64,000 nt of DNA from Parietichytrium sp. I65-24A (lineage: Eukaryota; Sar; Bigyra; Thraustochytrida; Thraustochytriidae), in the NCBI GenBank assembly GCA_012862575.1, contig BLSF01000027.1, forward strand, positions 468,362-532,361, given 5' to 3'. Numbering within the stretch: the first letter of the stretch is position 1; each line of letters starts with the position of its first letter. The notes below the pieces were generated by a model that searched no databases, had not been told where the DNA came from, and worked only from the letters and a program-made list of their open reading frames with translations. The position numbers and the translations under genes are program-made. Positions 9,587 to 19,538 of this stretch are shown piece by piece.

Positions 9587-11938
9587 TCACCCGGCCAGTA
9601 GCGAGCCCAATAGCTCTTGCACTTTTGCACGGTCAGCTACGTTTGAACGGGGAGATGCGGATCGTGATTTAGAGTTCAACAAGTCAGCAAGAAGTTCGCC
9701 GGCCTCTGCTCGTTCCGCCGCCCATTTTTCACTCTCAAATTGGGGAGAGGACGGCGAGCTAACGGTTGCATCTTCATCCGTGAGGTCCTCTTCTTCGTCT
9801 GTGGCATATGCCTCCTCTAGCCAAGCATTGTGGTCCACTTCATCAGCACAAAGTTCCAGAGAGAGACCGACTCGGCCAGCATACTCCCCGTTTTTTAGCT
9901 CGAAATAGTTTTGCTTGGTGATGTTCCCGCTGTAGCCATCTTCTTCCTCCTCATAGGAGTTAGTGGCAGCTTCCAGGTCAAGCAGCGGATAAAATAGTTC
10001 TCCCAGAAATATTGAATGCGCATCGCTTGGTGTATCTCTGCATCGCGCCCTCACTTCCAGCAAAATGCGCTCTTTCCTCCTCTCTTGCATGGTTCCTTTA
10101 GAAAAGCGGATTCTACCTGTGCTGTTCTTCCAGTACGCCGCGGATTTCCTTTCGTGGTCCACAAGCTTTGCATTTCGACTTCTCTTCTCTTCGCTGATGA
10201 GAATGACCTCCTTCCCGTCCTCCTCAAATATTTGGCAGCAAGAGGCAATAACAAAGACTTCCATATTACTCTCCGGAAGGCCTCTGAGTCCTTCCACGCT
10301 CGACAGCTCCAAGCGGACTGTTACAGTGGCAGCGAGGCGGGACTTTGCCGACTGCTGTGCAACTCTCTCCAATACATTGTTTCTAAATGCTCGCGTCTCG
10401 TCTGCATGTTGGGCTTTTTTCAATAGCTTTCGTTGATTATAAAAGCCTGAAACCATGGTGTCTTTCTCCACGAATCCATTCTTGTCTCGATCAAAATGAT
10501 CCCAAAGCATGTCGAGATCATTTTCTGTCAGGTAGAGTCCGCCCATCATGAACTCAAAATCTTTTCGGGACATGTAGCCCTTACTCTTGCGGTCAATTCT
10601 CGCGAACGCGGAATCAAAATCCAAATAATATTCATCTTTTGTTCTCGCCAATTCGCGAAGCACATCAAAGCTCCGTTGCAGCCTCTCCTTCTGGGGCAAT
10701 GCTGCACCGGAAGAGCTACCAGTCCGTGGTCTTCTTGGGGTGTGCTGCGATGACTCGTCAGAGTCAGTTCGGCTTTCGAATGTCGTTGTACCAGTTTGGC
10801 CGGCGACTGTAGATGAAAAGGGAAACTTGGCAGAGTCATGACTCACGTCGTTGGAATTTTTGCGCATCAGTGCAAGAGCTCGAAGTGGCATTGGTCCTGA
10901 TCCAATAACTGCCCCTTTCTTCCACTTGCCTCCGTTTCCAAAGGGAAATAAGTACCACTTCATCCGCGAGAGATCTTTGAGGTGTTTGACGCGGTCGGCT
11001 TTGGCCTTGTCGTCAAGCCTTCGCGAGAGCTCCATGGCTTCCAAGGCTTCATTGATCATCATTTTGTACTGACGATTGTTCTGTTGCTGTTGCTTTTGGT
11101 TAGAATGAACTTGTCGCATTGATTTCCACATCGAGTCTTGCTGTGCTTTCGCCACAAGCTCATGCATCTCTGCAGTCCGCAATTGCTCATCAATTGCCCG
11201 TTTGGTGGAATCCCGGGCCAGCTGAGCAACGCTTACATCCTGCGCCTTTTCAAAGCTCTTTGAGAGTCTCCTATTGTCTTGTCTTTGTCTTTGAGTCTGA
11301 CTAAAGGCTTGCGAAATTCTGTCGTCCTCCTCGTCGGTTTCCTCCAGCTGGTTCTGCGATTGGCTGGGCACACCCTGGCCGGGCAAAACTCTAATAGAAC
11401 GGGGATTGGCTGCCCGATCTGCGGCTTTTGCAGCTTTTGCCTCTTTTTCGCGCCGGGAGCGCTTCTCCATCATTTCCAATTGCGCAGAGTTGCACTCAAC
11501 CTTGAAGCCATTGAGCGTGATCGAGCAGCAGAGTATGGCGCCCAAAGCCGTGGACACCACCGTGTTTCCAGGAGTCTTTTCAAAACTTTGCATCCAGCCG
11601 AGAACACTCCTGAGCGCCTTTTTCGTTTGCGTATCGCCAATGGAGTCCATCGCTGTTTTGACTTGGTCAGCCATGAGGAACACCGACCCTCGAGCCTTGC
11701 TCATTGGGTGCTGCACCTTGACGAGCAGTTTCCCCACTTTCCGAGCGTCCGCAGCCCCCGTGCTCAGCACATTCTTCGAGTGATACACTTCCAGCAGCAC
11801 AAAGTCCCTCTTTGCGCTCTTGCTCCTCGCATCCATGATCATCATTCGCGCCCCGCCCTTGTACGCCGGCTGGTCGCAGTGCACATCATCGCCTTCCGCG
11901 GCGCTTCTCTTTGAGCTGCGCGGACGTTTCGCTTCCAT
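9587..11938 (-). CDS. EF-hand and C2-like domain protein, function unknown
   Basis: 783 residues, not assignable to a named family. N-terminal globular region (about 25-150), then a charged, Gln-rich linker with coiled-coil character (160-330). An EF-hand pair follows at about 436-500: the first loop is poor (DRKSKGYMSRKD) and the second is DRDKNGFVEKDT (483-494). The second has good positions 1, 3, 5 and 6 but Thr instead of Glu/Asp at position 12, so calcium binding is doubtful. A beta-rich segment at about 537-697, from VTVRLELSSVEGL to GRVGLSLEL, looks like a C2 domain. The tail is acidic. The stop lies inside GGTGAGT, a good splice-donor sequence, so a further exon toward 9300 cannot be excluded. 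Convergent with Noc1. A CT tract lies about 90 bp upstream on the sense strand. Confidence 0.8.
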   Translation of the reverse strand: MEAKRPRSSKRSAAEGDDVHCDQPAYKGGARMMIMDARSKSAKRDFVLLEVYHSKNVLSTGAADARKVGKLLVKVQHPMSKARGSVFLMADQVKTAMDSIGDTQTKKALRSVLGWMQSFEKTPGNTVVSTALGAILCCSITLNGFKVECNSAQLEMMEKRSRREKEAKAAKAADRAANPRSIRVLPGQGVPSQSQNQLEETDEEDDRISQAFSQTQRQRQDNRRLSKSFEKAQDVSVAQLARDSTKRAIDEQLRTAEMHELVAKAQQDSMWKSMRQVHSNQKQQQQNNRQYKMMINEALEAMELSRRLDDKAKADRVKHLKDLSRMKWYLFPFGNGGKWKKGAVIGSGPMPLRALALMRKNSNDVSHDSAKFPFSSTVAGQTGTTTFESRTDSDESSQHTPRRPRTGSSSGAALPQKERLQRSFDVLRELARTKDEYYLDFDSAFARIDRKSKGYMSRKDFEFMMGGLYLTENDLDMLWDHFDRDKNGFVEKDTMVSGFYNQRKLLKKAQHADETRAFRNNVLERVAQQSAKSRLAATVTVRLELSSVEGLRGLPESNMEVFVIASCCQIFEEDGKEVILISEEKRSRNAKLVDHERKSAAYWKNSTGRIRFSKGTMQERRKERILLEVRARCRDTPSDAHSIFLGELFYPLLDLEAATNSYEEEEDGYSGNITKQNYFELKNGEYAGRVGLSLELCADEVDHNAWLEEAYATDEEEDLTDEDATVSSPSSPQFESEKWAAERAEAGELLADLLNSKSRSASPRSNVADRAKVQELLGSLLAG

Positions 11939-12024
11939 CGTCCCGACAAATCGACCCTCGTCCAGCGCCCTGGCTCACACACATACACACATACGCACAT
12001 ACGCACATACACACGCACACACTC

Positions 12025-12049
12025 AGAGAGAGAGAGAGAGAGAGAGAGA
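12025..12049. repeat. (GA)n tract upstream of the EF-hand gene
   Basis: About 25 bp of AG repeats (CT on the sense strand of the gene), next to an ACAC-rich stretch at 11975-12020. Confidence 0.9.
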
Positions 12050-12409
12050 CGCGTGGTGGGTGAGCTAGTATTTTGCTTTCGTCTGACGAGTGCATTAGTT
12101 TCCTTCACTAATCTTCACTACGAAATTTTACCTTTTGGTCTTGTTATGTATGTATTTTTTACCGTTGATGACTGATGACCCGGTGAGTTGGGAGTCCGAG
12201 TCAGAGTCATCGACGATCATATGAATGATCATAGATCATATGACAATGGAGATCATGCCGATCATGCGATGATGGTGGATGAAGATGAAACCATCCAAGT
12301 TGGAGTTGTGACGCTGAGCGTGAGAGGTGAAATGTCATATGGTCGTAGGTCGCAGGGCAGTCTCGTAAGTGAACGACTGCTGTTGGGACGGAGACAGTGG
12401 AATGTTTGG

Positions 12410-13234
12410 TTATGAGAGGGAGAAGGAGTCTTCGGTGTGCTTGAGTAGTGCGAGGCGACGGAGGTGGAGATCGCGCGCGGCCTTGGGAGAGACGAGGCCG
12501 TCGGGAGTGCGATCTGGGAGGCTGTCCTTGTCGACAAGGTGGTGCAGGTTGTCGTCGTTGTTGGCCATGGTGATTCGCTCGATGATTTTCTTTGGCAAGA
12601 AAACGCGGCACATCTTGATGATCGCACGCATAATTGGGCCTGCGTTGTAGATGACACATTTCTTCATCCGAATTGGATATCCTCGCGAGTACATCCAGCT
12701 GATCTCTTTCTCAAGTTTAATGGAAAAGTTTCTCCACCCAAGGCCGTGGGCATTCTGCACCATGATCATGCCCCGATCGAACTCCTCCACTGTGACAGAG
12801 GATGTCGTCAATGAGTCCACCAGAAATTTGAGCATGAAGCGCATCAGCTCCGTATCGTTCGACAGTATTTTGGGTTGAAATTGACGGAACTCAGAATACC
12901 ACACGGTTCGTTGCTCTTTGTCATGCCCAGTGACACCGATCAAGGCGCCAGGAAACGTCTCCTGCATTTTGTCGTAAGCCTGAACGGAGTCAATCTCGTC
13001 GAGTTTATAAGCAACTTCAAACTCGCGCATAGCTTTGATCCTCTTCACGGCTTCTTCCACATTCCCCTCGCACACGATGGCCAAGCGGTAAGCCTCAAAG
13101 TGGCTCTTGGCCTCGAAACCTTCCTCTTTGGCCTTCTGGATAACCTGCAGGGCCACTTTGCGCGTCTCTTCGTCAATCTGGACGCCTTTCGTCTCCGAGG
13201 CGGCCTCGGTGGCCTTGGCGGCTGTCTGTTCCAT
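12410..13234 (-). CDS. CRAL-TRIO (Sec14-like) lipid-binding domain protein
   Basis: 274 residues from the preferred ATG at 13234 (MEQTAAK). The frame stays open to an ATG at 13312, but the extra 26 residues are charged and unremarkable. The core shows the CRAL-TRIO pattern: GALIGVTGHDKEQRTVWY, then GMIMVQNAHGLGWRNFSI, the helix EISWMYSRGYPIRMKKCVIY (the strand before the gate helix), and VFLPKKIIERI. The N-terminal helical region (about 25-90) corresponds to a CRAL-TRIO N domain. Members carry a phospholipid or other hydrophobic ligand between membranes, and I cannot tell which ligand. No GOLD domain or membrane segment is visible. Divergent from the next gene (starts 716 bp apart). Confidence 0.82.
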   Translation of the reverse strand: MEQTAAKATEAASETKGVQIDEETRKVALQVIQKAKEEGFEAKSHFEAYRLAIVCEGNVEEAVKRIKAMREFEVAYKLDEIDSVQAYDKMQETFPGALIGVTGHDKEQRTVWYSEFRQFQPKILSNDTELMRFMLKFLVDSLTTSSVTVEEFDRGMIMVQNAHGLGWRNFSIKLEKEISWMYSRGYPIRMKKCVIYNAGPIMRAIIKMCRVFLPKKIIERITMANNDDNLHHLVDKDSLPDRTPDGLVSPKAARDLHLRRLALLKHTEDSFSLS

Positions 13235-13914
13235 CTTGCACCAAGATCCGTACTTTCTCCGCTCGCGCTCTTCGTCTGCGCTGTTGCGTTCAAGGTCTGC
13301 CTGTCCCAGCAAACCGAGTCCACGTCAGCCTTCGGCTTGCCGCAATCTGAATAGCAGCAATTTCGCGGGGAACGTGCGATGATTAACTCTATAGAGTGGT
13401 ACGAACTGTAAGCACTGTAACCTCTTCTTTGTTTTCCAAAGACCTGTAATCTGTTCTGTATTTCTTCCGCAGTGCTTGCTCCAAATCGACCATTTCACAC
13501 ACAGACAAATTCCTGTGTTTGCGCATTTTCCTTATTTTCCAGTCGCGCAACTCCCAAAGCCTCGTACTCTTGAACCTCATTCTGCGACGTACAGCCAGCC
13601 CTCACTGCGGTGCATATTTTCCTCACACAGGTTGAATTCCTACTAATTATATACTATAATCATTGGGGCTTGACTCCTGACGTTCAGTACTCGGCAAAAA
13701 ACTTTAGCATATGGATACATACCCAATACTCGTAGTACCCTGCCTCGCTGACTTTGGTCGTCTCCCCGCAGCCAAGCAAAGCGCGCACCGCAAAATAGTT
13801 CACCTCACAGTCGCCCGGCGTCCCCCTCAAGTAAGCACTTACCTCTTGTTAAAAAAAACGCCGACACGTACGTACACACGCATACTGTATATACACAGCG
13901 GCGTACGCCGCGGG

Positions 13915-13922
13915 TATAAAAG
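13915..13922 (+). promoter_or_regulatory. TATA box of the 625-residue gene
   Basis: TATAAAAG lies 28-35 bp upstream of the ATG at 13950. That implies a very short 5' UTR or initiation almost at the start codon. Confidence 0.55.
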
Positions 13923-13949
13923 TGGCAGCGGTCTTCCTGCGGTGCTGAC

Positions 13950-15827
13950 ATGGACGACCTGGATCTCTCGCGCGCGGACTTTGTGAGCCTGCTGGTGCGC
14001 GAGCTCGAGAAGAACGCGAGCAGAGAGGGCTCGCGGTCGGAGGCGCTGAGCGCGTTTCGGTCGAACAGCGCGGACGCAGAACAACGACGAGTGGTGGCGG
14101 CGATGGCACAGGACGCGTTCGTGGCGCTGGGATATGACATGCCGCAGAGCCGGTCAGAAGACGTGGCGGCGCTGGAGCTCGTGCTGCGCGACGGCGCCAA
14201 ACGCGGCGAAATGCCCGAGTGGTTCTGGGTGAAACCGCAGGTGGTGGAGAACATCGCGCATGTGGCAGCGGATGGTGGTGGTGATGAAAATGCGGAGTGC
14301 GATATAGAGCTGGCGCGGGCGTCGCTCTTCGCGGCGATGGTGCTCAAAGGGCTTGAGTTGGTACTGGGCGAGGGATTCGAGTCGTCGGCACTGCGGCGAA
14401 GAGTCCTGCTCGGGAACGGCAGTGAACAGGGTACAGATGTTGCGTTGGCGCTGGCGAACGCGCTTGCTAGGATCGTGAAGATGGTTGGTTACCACGGGCT
14501 GGGAGGGCTGACGTGCGAGAGATGGGAGGCCGCGCATGTGAATGCAACGGTGTATAGGATTGTGAGGCGGCTGCTTGCTCTGGAAGATGAAGGGCTGGTG
14601 AAGTTGTTTGCCCTGGACGTCGACGCGCGGAGATCAGATCTGACGGGAGTCACCACTGAGCTGAAAGCAAGCTGGCCAAGATTCTTATTTATGTTGAGAG
14701 ACCGGGTGACGGACAAACCGGAGTCAATCACACACGTTCTTCCTGCTCTTGTCGACCTTGCTTCGCTCTGCCACAGTCACCATGCAGACGCTGCGAGAAA
14801 AGCTGCTGTTTCCGAGTCACAACAATCCATGGCAGGAAATGGTGTTCTTATAGGTATTTTAAGTTCTGTTGTTTCTAGCAAGACTTTCTTGAACTGCCCT
14901 GCAAGAGAGCGTGGCATGTTGTGGGACCTGGCTAGTCAAGAAATAATACCTCACGCTGCGAAAGAATTAGAGCGGATTATTTATCAGTCCGCGGGACAAA
15001 CATTGTCTGTAGATAGTGATGTGAGCGTAGGTCCTGGCGACGAAGACCATCTCGCAAACCTTTTGATTCTTTTGGACTTTTACGGCAAGGGGGATCCGAG
15101 AAAGTCCTTTTCGTACAAGGAAGGGACAATGGCCTTTTACAAGTCGGGAATAATTCGTGCGCTGTGCCAAGGTTGGCTCAGCGGCCGGCCCGGACTGAAC
15201 AAATTATTTCCGCCGCCTGAGAGCTTGGACTCGGAAGAGCAAGTAGAGTCTCAGAACAGGAGCGTGCAGTCATTTTTGTTCAACTGCTCCCTTAGGGCTC
15301 CGGAGGTGTGCGAGTTTCTCGTGCGAACACCAGGATTTACTCAAAGAATTTGCCACAAGGTTTCCCAGGTTGACAACCTTTGTTGGTCTCTTCTCATTGT
15401 GAGCGCCCTTGCTCATCGATTCGGACCAAGCAGAGATCAGCCGTTTGTTAGTGGAAAGGGCGCACAGGAAAACTCGTTAGGGTATTTCGCTCAAGCCGCT
15501 CAAGATCAATTACGCGACTTGCATTCCGAGCCTTTGGGGAAGAACAAGCTTAAGCTCGGTGTGGATCTCGTGGAAAGATTGGAACAGCCTGAATTCGTCA
15601 AACTTATGCATTATTCGGAATTACGTCCCGTATTATTATCGGCGCTTAAAGCCACTGTCCGTTCCGCAAGTTCTTTATACAACGCAACGGGTGCGGAAAA
15701 TCCTCAGCAGGAACAGCTGAATGAAAAGGACGACGAGCTGCTCTTGCGGGACCGAGCTGCAAGACTCAAGCAGCACGTCAAGCGCCTTTTGAGCAAGTTA
15801 GAGGGCCAGGGCAACAAAGCGGATTAA
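13950..15827 (+). CDS. Unrecognised helical protein
   Basis: 625 residues, uninterrupted, with no motif I can name. It is predicted largely alpha-helical with Leu-rich amphipathic stretches, which could be armadillo- or HEAT-like repeats, and it has a charged C-terminal helix (about 580-620). There is no signal peptide or membrane segment. The 5' third is very GC-rich, as in several genes here, and the rest is balanced. The start follows MDDLDLSRADF directly downstream of a TATA box. It could be a scaffold or trafficking factor, but nothing in the sequence proves that. Confidence 0.8.
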   Translation: MDDLDLSRADFVSLLVRELEKNASREGSRSEALSAFRSNSADAEQRRVVAAMAQDAFVALGYDMPQSRSEDVAALELVLRDGAKRGEMPEWFWVKPQVVENIAHVAADGGGDENAECDIELARASLFAAMVLKGLELVLGEGFESSALRRRVLLGNGSEQGTDVALALANALARIVKMVGYHGLGGLTCERWEAAHVNATVYRIVRRLLALEDEGLVKLFALDVDARRSDLTGVTTELKASWPRFLFMLRDRVTDKPESITHVLPALVDLASLCHSHHADAARKAAVSESQQSMAGNGVLIGILSSVVSSKTFLNCPARERGMLWDLASQEIIPHAAKELERIIYQSAGQTLSVDSDVSVGPGDEDHLANLLILLDFYGKGDPRKSFSYKEGTMAFYKSGIIRALCQGWLSGRPGLNKLFPPPESLDSEEQVESQNRSVQSFLFNCSLRAPEVCEFLVRTPGFTQRICHKVSQVDNLCWSLLIVSALAHRFGPSRDQPFVSGKGAQENSLGYFAQAAQDQLRDLHSEPLGKNKLKLGVDLVERLEQPEFVKLMHYSELRPVLLSALKATVRSASSLYNATGAENPQQEQLNEKDDELLLRDRAARLKQHVKRLLSKLEGQGNKAD

Positions 15828-17293
15828 TTTCGTTTTTGTTGCGGCTGACTTTATCTGTAGACTGGTCATAAGTCAATATTTGTTGTCATATCCCTCTTTT
15901 CTCATCCACGTGTCAGAGTTTTTAATTAAAAAAGGCTACAAGCAAAGATGAAAAATCTGCGTCCAGCTTTGCAATGACACAAAATGGAGAAACACCGTGC
16001 GCACTATTGTACGCTTATGAGGAAATTGGCGCACAGCCATTGCTACTTCAAATGTGAGGTTCCGAATCCCTAACACCTTTGCACTGGCTTATGGCCAGTG
16101 CCACGGTCGTAGTCTTCGGCACGGCACAAGAGCCGTCAACGGCTAGGACTAGCAATGTCTGGCGCAGAATGCTGGATGCACACGCCACGCGCCACCATCC
16201 TACGTGCATTGGAACATATTGGAACGAAGTTCACTTTCCCCTACCATCTAACTAATAAGTAAAACTCTTCCCCGCCTCCACCGCGTGCAGTCATTTTTCT
16301 GTCGCACAGACTCGCCATTCATTCAACACACCTGGTCGGAAGCAGGACACAAGCGATGAGCATGTGCAATGGACGCTCTTTCAAGCCTTGTTCTGCTCAA
16401 CTGGGCGTCTGAAACAGTACAGCGAGGAGCACTTGAGTAGTCGACTGGTTTTGACTGGGCCGCACATGAACGTCAAACTCGTCACGTTCCAGTGTAACTG
16501 AAAGTCCGCGGCACTGTCCACTCTTCTAACCTCGCAACTCGTAACTAGTGAGCTTGACGCATTGTTTGGGGACTTTGCAAAGATGGCCGGTGCACCTTTT
16601 ACATCCCGTTCCAAAGTTCTCAATCCAGTGCAACTTCAAATAGCGTCTTGTTAGCTTGCAGCAGACTGAGCGCGCGAGAGCTTTCAGGTCTTCCAAGTCC
16701 AAAAACACACATTATTGACTAGTTCATTTTCACAGTTTCATCTCTTTCACCAAGGGCCCCGGTTTAAATATGTGCTAATTACTCTACCTAGTTGCATTAG
16801 TTCAGTTAAACCACGACTCGATGGAAGTTGACCGGATAGGCGGCCGCGTGGGCATTACGCGTACGCCTAGCTACACCAATAGAAGTCAGTGAGATTAAGT
16901 TGACACAATGGCATCAATTGCATGACATTGCATTGCATTGCATTGCATTGCATTGCAGAAGGAGAGAGGAAGGAAACAATAGAAGAAGGAAAGGCAGAGC
17001 CAGAAAGGTCGATAAGTTATTCTTGTTTTGGTGGTAGTCGTCGTTGTTCTCGTCTCCCATATATACATACATCCACTCTAGTACACGTTGCCCGAGCGGA
17101 GACGAGCAGCGCGACGAGGTCTTTGGCAGCTCTCGAGCTGAGCGGGTCTGGTGGAGCTAGAGCAAGCTAGCTTTGGGCAACTGAGTGCCGGAAGCGTCAA
17201 GGCGGAGAGAGTGGGCTGCGCGCTGCCAGACTGGTAATTCGACACGTTGCGAGGTTTTCGAGGCCAGCGTACGAGGACGAAGAGCAAAGGGAA
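15828..17293. other. Intergenic region
   Basis: About 1.5 kb between two plus-strand genes. It contains a pentanucleotide (ATTGC)n run at about 16924-16957 and TATATATACATACAT at about 17058, a possible promoter element of the next gene. The open frames lack family signatures. No gene seen. Confidence 0.55.
16924..16957. repeat. (ATTGC)n pentanucleotide microsatellite
   Basis: Six to seven perfect copies of a 5-bp unit. A related degenerate (GCGTT)n run occurs at about 27257-27290. Confidence 0.9.
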
Positions 17294-18181
17294 ATGGGCT
17301 GTACTTCGAGCAAAGGCGCCAAGAGGGCCGCTGAAGGGGCTTTGAATGGCCAGAAGCAACAACACCAGCAGGAACAACAGCAGCAACTGTGCGTGTCTGC
17401 CGGACCGGACTTGGACACCTTGGAGCAGGATGCAGCAGATGACGGAAGTACACCGATTGAAGGCGATGATGGCGACCAGCTGGCGATCGAAGACGCGCCG
17501 GCCGCCACCGAGGAAGCTCAAGTGGCTCTTGATGTTACAGATGTAGCGCCTAAGGTTGAGCATCTTTCGGGAGAGACCTCCGCGGAGGTGACAACCGTAG
17601 AAGAAGGTTCGGACGTGGAGGAGAAGCAAGAATTGCTTGCGAACGAAGAGACCAAAACTCCTGACGTAGGAAGCGCCGAGAACCGACTCTCAGTTGATAC
17701 TAGTTGTGAGGGGCTTGAGAAAGACGAAGAAGACCAAATAGTTCTCCAAAGCGAGTCGAAGGAAGACGGGGTCGAGGATGAAGATGCCCTTGGCGAAGAG
17801 GAGAAAGGCATCCTTGCCCAGGTCGCCGAGGAGGCAATTCGCGAGCAAGAGGGAGCAAGCCGACCAGAGCTCATGTCCGTCAAGGACAAGGCGCGGATGT
17901 TTGCTTCCGGAACATTGTACACGAAGAAGGAGGCAGCTTCGCCGCGATCGGGGTCAAGTGACACATTTGGTGAGCACTCCGTTCGCAATATTGCCAAGAA
18001 ATACGCCACTGCTACGGGCATCCCATGTACATCCCCAACACATCTCGGTTCCTCCAATTCGGAGAGACTAGAGGAAATCGCCAACGTCACGCGCGATCGA
18101 AAATCTTCACAGACGATGCGCAAGTACTGGACCACAAAGGAGGAGATTGAGAAGATCGTGCAGTCCAAGAAAGAGTTTTAA
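17294..18181 (+). CDS. Acidic protein with N-terminal acylation signal
   Basis: 295 residues. The N-terminus MGCTSSK fits an N-myristoylation site (Gly2, Ser/Thr at 5-6, Lys at 7) plus a palmitoylatable Cys3, so attachment to the plasma membrane or endomembranes is likely. A Gln-rich stretch follows (22-34), then a long Glu/Asp-rich disordered region (40-185). The C-terminal third is basic and more conserved-looking: KDKARMFASG, then HSVRNIAKKYATATGIP, ending in MRKYWTTKEEIEKIVQSKKEF. No catalytic domain is visible. I infer a membrane-tethered adaptor but do not recognise the family. Confidence 0.75.
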   Translation: MGCTSSKGAKRAAEGALNGQKQQHQQEQQQQLCVSAGPDLDTLEQDAADDGSTPIEGDDGDQLAIEDAPAATEEAQVALDVTDVAPKVEHLSGETSAEVTTVEEGSDVEEKQELLANEETKTPDVGSAENRLSVDTSCEGLEKDEEDQIVLQSESKEDGVEDEDALGEEEKGILAQVAEEAIREQEGASRPELMSVKDKARMFASGTLYTKKEAASPRSGSSDTFGEHSVRNIAKKYATATGIPCTSPTHLGSSNSERLEEIANVTRDRKSSQTMRKYWTTKEEIEKIVQSKKEF

Positions 18182-18969
18182 CCCAAGACGCTGCCCGCTC
18201 CCCCTAACCTGCTTTGCTGTACCATTCAACAGACGCTGACCTTTGTTCCTGATCAATCGATGAAAAGATTGAATAAACCCTCCACTTCAGCAGAGGCAAT
18301 TTAAGCAATAGTGTACCAACCCAGCGACTCCGGCTCCATTCCCGCGAAAGCCATATCCTTACCGCTGGTGCAGAGCCTTGCGAGGTACTCGCCTGCTTTT
18401 TCATTAAAAGAACCCCAAGAGCATTTATGAACATTTACACCCAACATCCTCAGGCTTCTTTTCCTGCCAACCGCCATTGCGTCATGACGACATGAAATCC
18501 AACCCGCACACGCACACAGAGCTCGTTTCCTCTCCATCAAGATTTTTATATGTCTAACCTATTCGTCCGCGACCCCCGTGCAGGATCATCTTTCCAAACT
18601 TCCAGCCATGCGCAGCTGACACCCTAACCAGAACCACAACGCCACTTATCTCCCCGGTTCTCGATGGCTTGCACGCGCTTTCACTGTCAAATTGAAATCA
18701 AAACCAAAGTTCATGCCACCTCCAACACATTCAACGTAGCGAACTCTTGAAGACTTTGTATGTCACAGTGCAACAAAAGATACATCCCGGTGGTACTCAG
18801 TACTGACTGTGAGTACAACATACATGCATTGGGAGTGGTTTCACGACAGTTGCAGATACTCGCTCAGTAGGGGTCCCCAAGTACATCCGAGTACCCCCGA
18901 TTTCCCAGCAGCCTAGCCCCTTCCAGGTGGCCATTAGTCCCCACAGTCTCCTCCGTCCTCGCTTCCATC
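18182..18969. other. Intergenic region
   Basis: Contains GTACTCAGTACTGACTGTGAGTAC-type words near 18793-18817 (overlapping GTAC palindromes) and an 11/12 match to the intergenic 12-mer described under findings. No gene seen. Confidence 0.5.
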
Positions 18970-19362
18970 ATGGACAAGCCGGGCCTCTCCCGCGCGGCGG
19001 CAACTTCAACAACCTCTTCGTCTTCCTCTTCCACTTCCTCCTCCTCGCGCGTACCGGCTTCGTCCCCGCAGCCAGGGGTGCGCGCGGAGTGGGCGGAGGC
19101 GCTGGAGGCGCTGGGCGTGGTGGCGCGCGAGGTGGGCGGATGGGGCGACGCGGGACGCGGTCAAGCGAGCGCGGTGCGCGCAGATCGAGCGGCGGAGGGT
19201 ATGCGCGACGCGCTGGACGAGATGAGCGCGAGGACGCTTGCGGCGTTTGCGACGGCGGAAGAACTGGCCGCATGCAAGGACCAGGCGCAGACGCTCACGG
19301 AAGCGGTGCACGCCGCGCTTTCGGCTCTCCCAAACTCTTTTGTGAAGGCGCAAGAGCCTTAG
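18970..19362 (+). CDS. Small GC-rich hypothetical protein
   Basis: 130 residues: a Ser/Thr-rich disordered N-terminus (11-33), then Ala-rich amphipathic helices (about 37-125) with heptad character, so it may be a small coiled-coil subunit. The high GC resembles the 5' ends of the neighbouring genes, and the ATG follows a clean upstream region. No family recognised. The competing minus-strand frames over the same DNA are Arg/Pro-rich and look like shadows. The stop is 177 bp from the convergent SR-rich gene. Confidence 0.5.
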   Translation: MDKPGLSRAAATSTTSSSSSSTSSSSRVPASSPQPGVRAEWAEALEALGVVAREVGGWGDAGRGQASAVRADRAAEGMRDALDEMSARTLAAFATAEELAACKDQAQTLTEAVHAALSALPNSFVKAQEP

Positions 19363-19538
19363 GGCACGGTGGCCGAGAGACCAGAACAAGTCGCTTTTGC
19401 TTCAGGTTCTCGTGCTCGGACGCTGCGCATTTGTGTTGAAAGAATCAGAGGAGACAATTGAGGGAGCAGGACAGGGAGGTTGATGTTCAAAATGTTTTAG
19501 TCAGAAACACGTTGTGATGGGGTTGGAGGAGCAAGGTG

